Under the pieces are notes generated by a model, which saw only the letters and a program-made list of their open reading frames with translations, did not search any database and was not told the DNA's origin. 64,000 bases of DNA, from NCBI GenBank assembly GCA_002441465.1, contig DJWE01000005.1, forward strand, positions 42,086 to 106,085. Reading direction: 5' to 3'. This DNA is from Propionibacteriaceae bacterium UBA6238 (GTDB taxonomy: Bacteria; Actinomycetota; Actinomycetes; Propionibacteriales; Propionibacteriaceae). Both the position numbers and the translations under genes were made by a program. The number at the start of each line of letters is the position of its first letter. Position 1 is the stretch's first letter. This document shows positions 62,183 to 64,000 of this stretch, piece by piece.

Positions 62183-62315
62183 GGCCACCACCCTAGACAC
62201 GCGCCACGATCGCGTCAGACCGGCACGCGCGAACTCCTGACCGGCGGTGCCGGAACCACGAGGATCAGGGACGCAGCGCGGTCCGGAGGGAGGAATCCGG
62301 GTGGCCGAGGGTGGC

Positions 62316-63197
62316 CTACTCGGTGCGGGCGAGCAGCGCTGCGTTGCCCGCGTCGGTCAGTTCCCGATCGATGGGGACGGGGCGTCCGTCGAGTTCCCGG
62401 ATCGGCGCCAGCATGCGCGCGGAGTTGGCCAGCCACAGGGCGTCCGCGTCCCACAGTTGCTCGACCCGCAGCAGCACCTCCGAGGTGGCGTAGCCCGCAT
62501 CGGCGAAGAACTCGAACGCCGCGCCCTGGGTGGTGCCGCGCAGGATGCCCTGTGAGGTGGACGGCGTCCAGACCCGGTTGCCGTAGCGGGCGATCAGGGT
62601 GGAACTCGGACTCTCCAGCACGTAGCCGTCGGTGGCGGTGAAGATGACGTCGTCTGCGCCGCGCCGGGCGGCCTCCCGCAGCACCGCCTTGTTGACCGCG
62701 TAGGAGAGGGTCTTGGCTCCGGCGAGCAGCCACGGCGACCGGGCGGCGATGTCGTGCGGGTAGCCCCGGTCGAGCAGCACCACGCGCAGGCCGTGGGCGC
62801 GCTCGCCGGCGAAGTCGTCGGGCAGCGCGAGCGGAAGTACCCAACAGGTGGCCACCCCGGAGCCCTCGATGCCGCGGGTGACGATCAGTTTCACCACGTA
62901 CTCCGGGCGTGGTTCGGCGAGTTCGACCGCGCGGTGGACGGCGGCGCGGATCGCGTCCAGGTCGAGTCGGGGGAGGTCGAGCATGGCAGCCGAGACCGAC
63001 AGCCGGCGCAGGTGCGCGTCCACGGACTGCGGGCGGCCACCGATCACGCCGATCACTTCGAAGACGCCGTCTCCTCTGGTCACTCCGAGATCGAGGACGG
63101 ACACCTGGGGCGTGTCGGATTCGACGAGGTGCAGTCGCTCGGCGAGTGGCGTCGTCGCGGACGCCTCGACGGGGCTCACGATGATGCAGGCGGACAC
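62316..63197 (-). CDS. Class IV PLP aminotransferase (PabC/IlvE family), copy 2
   Basis: This 293-residue paralog of the neighbouring gene has LGVTRGDGVFEVIGVI, the PLP lysine in AGAKTLSYAVNK and ATDGYVLESPSSTLIA. The two probably arose by tandem duplication and may differ in substrate. Start GTG 63197; later GTG codons are possible. Folate (PabA/PabB) genes are not in the window. Confidence 0.82.
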   Translation of the reverse strand: MSACIIVSPVEASATTPLAERLHLVESDTPQVSVLDLGVTRGDGVFEVIGVIGGRPQSVDAHLRRLSVSAAMLDLPRLDLDAIRAAVHRAVELAEPRPEYVVKLIVTRGIEGSGVATCWVLPLALPDDFAGERAHGLRVVLLDRGYPHDIAARSPWLLAGAKTLSYAVNKAVLREAARRGADDVIFTATDGYVLESPSSTLIARYGNRVWTPSTSQGILRGTTQGAAFEFFADAGYATSEVLLRVEQLWDADALWLANSARMLAPIRELDGRPVPIDRELTDAGNAALLARTE

Positions 63198-63325
63198 CGG
63201 ACGATCATGTCACGCCGCGCCGTCCCCGACCTTCGCGACCACAGAGCGCCCGTCTTCCCGCCGAGAGCCCGCCCGGGGGTCGAGCCCTCGACGCGAAGGC
63301 TGGCCCTCGGCGCGGACGGACAAGG

Positions 63326-63359
63326 CAGTGGCCCGGGGGACGAATCCCCCGGGCCACTG
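63326..63359 (-). terminator. Terminator hairpin of glnA1
   Basis: A 15-bp perfect stem CAGTGGCCCGGGGGA / TCCCCCGGGCCACTG with loop CGAA lies 25 bases past the glnA1 stop. Confidence 0.8.
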
Positions 63360-63383
63360 GTCAGGACCTCGATCGCGAAGCGA

Positions 63384-64000
63384 TCACATGTCGTAGTACA
63401 TCTCGAACTCGTGCGGGTGCGGACGCAGGCGGATCGCGTCGATGTCGGCGCGCTTCATCTCGACCCAGGTCTCGATCAGGTCGGGGGTGAACACGTCGCC
63501 GGCCAGCAGGAAGTCGTGGTCGGCTTCCAGCGCGTCCAGCACGTCGCCCAGCGAACCGGGGACGGTCGGAACCAGAGCGTGCTCCTCGGGGGGCAGCTCG
63601 TAGAGGTCCTTGTCGACCGGAGCAACCGGCTCGATCTTGTTCTGGATGCCGTCGAGGCCGGCCAGCAGCATGGCCGGGAAGGCCAGGTACGGGTTGGACG
63701 ACGGGTCGGGGCACCGGAACTCGATGCGCTTGGCCTTCGGGTTCGAGCCGGTGATCGGGATCCGGATGGACGCCGAGCGGTTGCGGCTGGAGTACACCAG
63801 GTTCACCGGAGCCTCGAAGCCCGGCACCAGGCGGTGGTAGGAGTTCACCGTCGGGTTGGTGAACGCGAGCACGGCCGGAGCGTGCTTGAGCAGGCCACCG
63901 ATGTACCAGCGGGCGAGGTCGGACAGGTTGGCGTAGCCGGCCTCGTCGTAGAACAGCGGCTTGCCATCGCGCCAAAGCGACTGGTGGGTGTGCATGCCCG
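63384..64000 (-). CDS. glnA1: Glutamine synthetase GSI-beta, C-terminal part (cut by window end)
   Basis: The visible 205 residues are the C-terminal half of a GSI. Catalytic blocks include NPTVNSYHRLVPGFEAPV, RNRSASIRIP and CPDPSSNPYLAF. The adenylylation site is present in DKDLYELPPEEH, marking the GlnE-regulated GlnA1 type, unlike the glnA2 at 42143. The 5' part lies beyond base 64000. With glnE and glnA2 in the same window this completes the actinobacterial ammonia-assimilation set. Confidence 0.95.
   Translation of the reverse strand, partial: GMHTHQSLWRDGKPLFYDEAGYANLSDLARWYIGGLLKHAPAVLAFTNPTVNSYHRLVPGFEAPVNLVYSSRNRSASIRIPITGSNPKAKRIEFRCPDPSSNPYLAFPAMLLAGLDGIQNKIEPVAPVDKDLYELPPEEHALVPTVPGSLGDVLDALEADHDFLLAGDVFTPDLIETWVEMKRADIDAIRLRPHPHEFEMYYDM

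Noticed and set aside
1..64000. tRNA genes, CRISPR arrays, insertion-sequence transposases
   Set aside because: None recognised on either strand: no cloverleaf ends with CCA-like acceptors, no regular spaced repeats, no transposase motifs.

Overview
The window is chromosomal DNA from a GC-rich actinobacterium, probably Propionibacteriaceae-like or a related order. The evidence is strong G/C bias at third codon positions, the split glnA2 / glnE / glnA1 nitrogen locus, DprE1/DprE2, and many genes whose -10 element (TAnnnT) lies only 6-8 bases before the start codon, which implies leaderless transcripts. The species is not determined.

Host part 1 (1-7753): a CitE-like CoA-ester lyase, a GSP17M-type membrane protein, a TrpB2-type PLP enzyme, an Xaa-Pro aminopeptidase, a coiled-coil/zinc-ribbon protein, an RNB-domain ribonuclease and the RNase P RNA gene rnpB.

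Mobile region (about 7724-35757, 28 kb): a 32-bp direct repeat of the rnpB 3' end (31/32 identical) recurs at 35726-35757. A tyrosine integrase lies just inside the left copy. Inside both ends sit tandem 11-bp sequences that look like integrase arm sites. The left end carries integrase, an XRE regulator and a small excisionase-like protein around a palindromic operator. The right end carries a MobF relaxase/helicase and a PIN/HTH toxin-antitoxin pair. No coupling protein or type IV secretion genes are present, so it looks mobilizable rather than self-transmissible. The cargo is metabolic and ionic rather than resistance genes: a Kef-type antiporter; a TerC-family exporter behind a yybP-ykoY manganese riboswitch; a calcium-type P-ATPase overlapping a HAD/P-loop ATPase fusion; PEP carboxylase; a winged-helix regulator; beta-carbonic anhydrase; a tandem Usp protein; an operon of an OYE-type flavoprotein, E1 alpha, E1 beta and a free lipoyl domain with no E2 or E3; and a CaCA exchanger.

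Host part 2 (35758-64000): a Tat-exported multicopper oxidase, an ECF-type sigma factor, a lipoprotein with an internal duplication, methionine aminopeptidase, GSI-alpha glutamine synthetase (glnA2), an ABC export operon with two adaptor proteins, a sterol-carrier-family protein divergent from glnE, beta-phosphoglucomutase, dprE1-dprE2, an APH-family kinase, small VOC proteins, an MBL-fold hydrolase, a four-domain CoA-disulfide-reductase/rhodanese/TusA/DsrE fusion, two tandem class IV aminotransferases and the 3' end of glnA1, whose adenylylation site is the expected target of GlnE.
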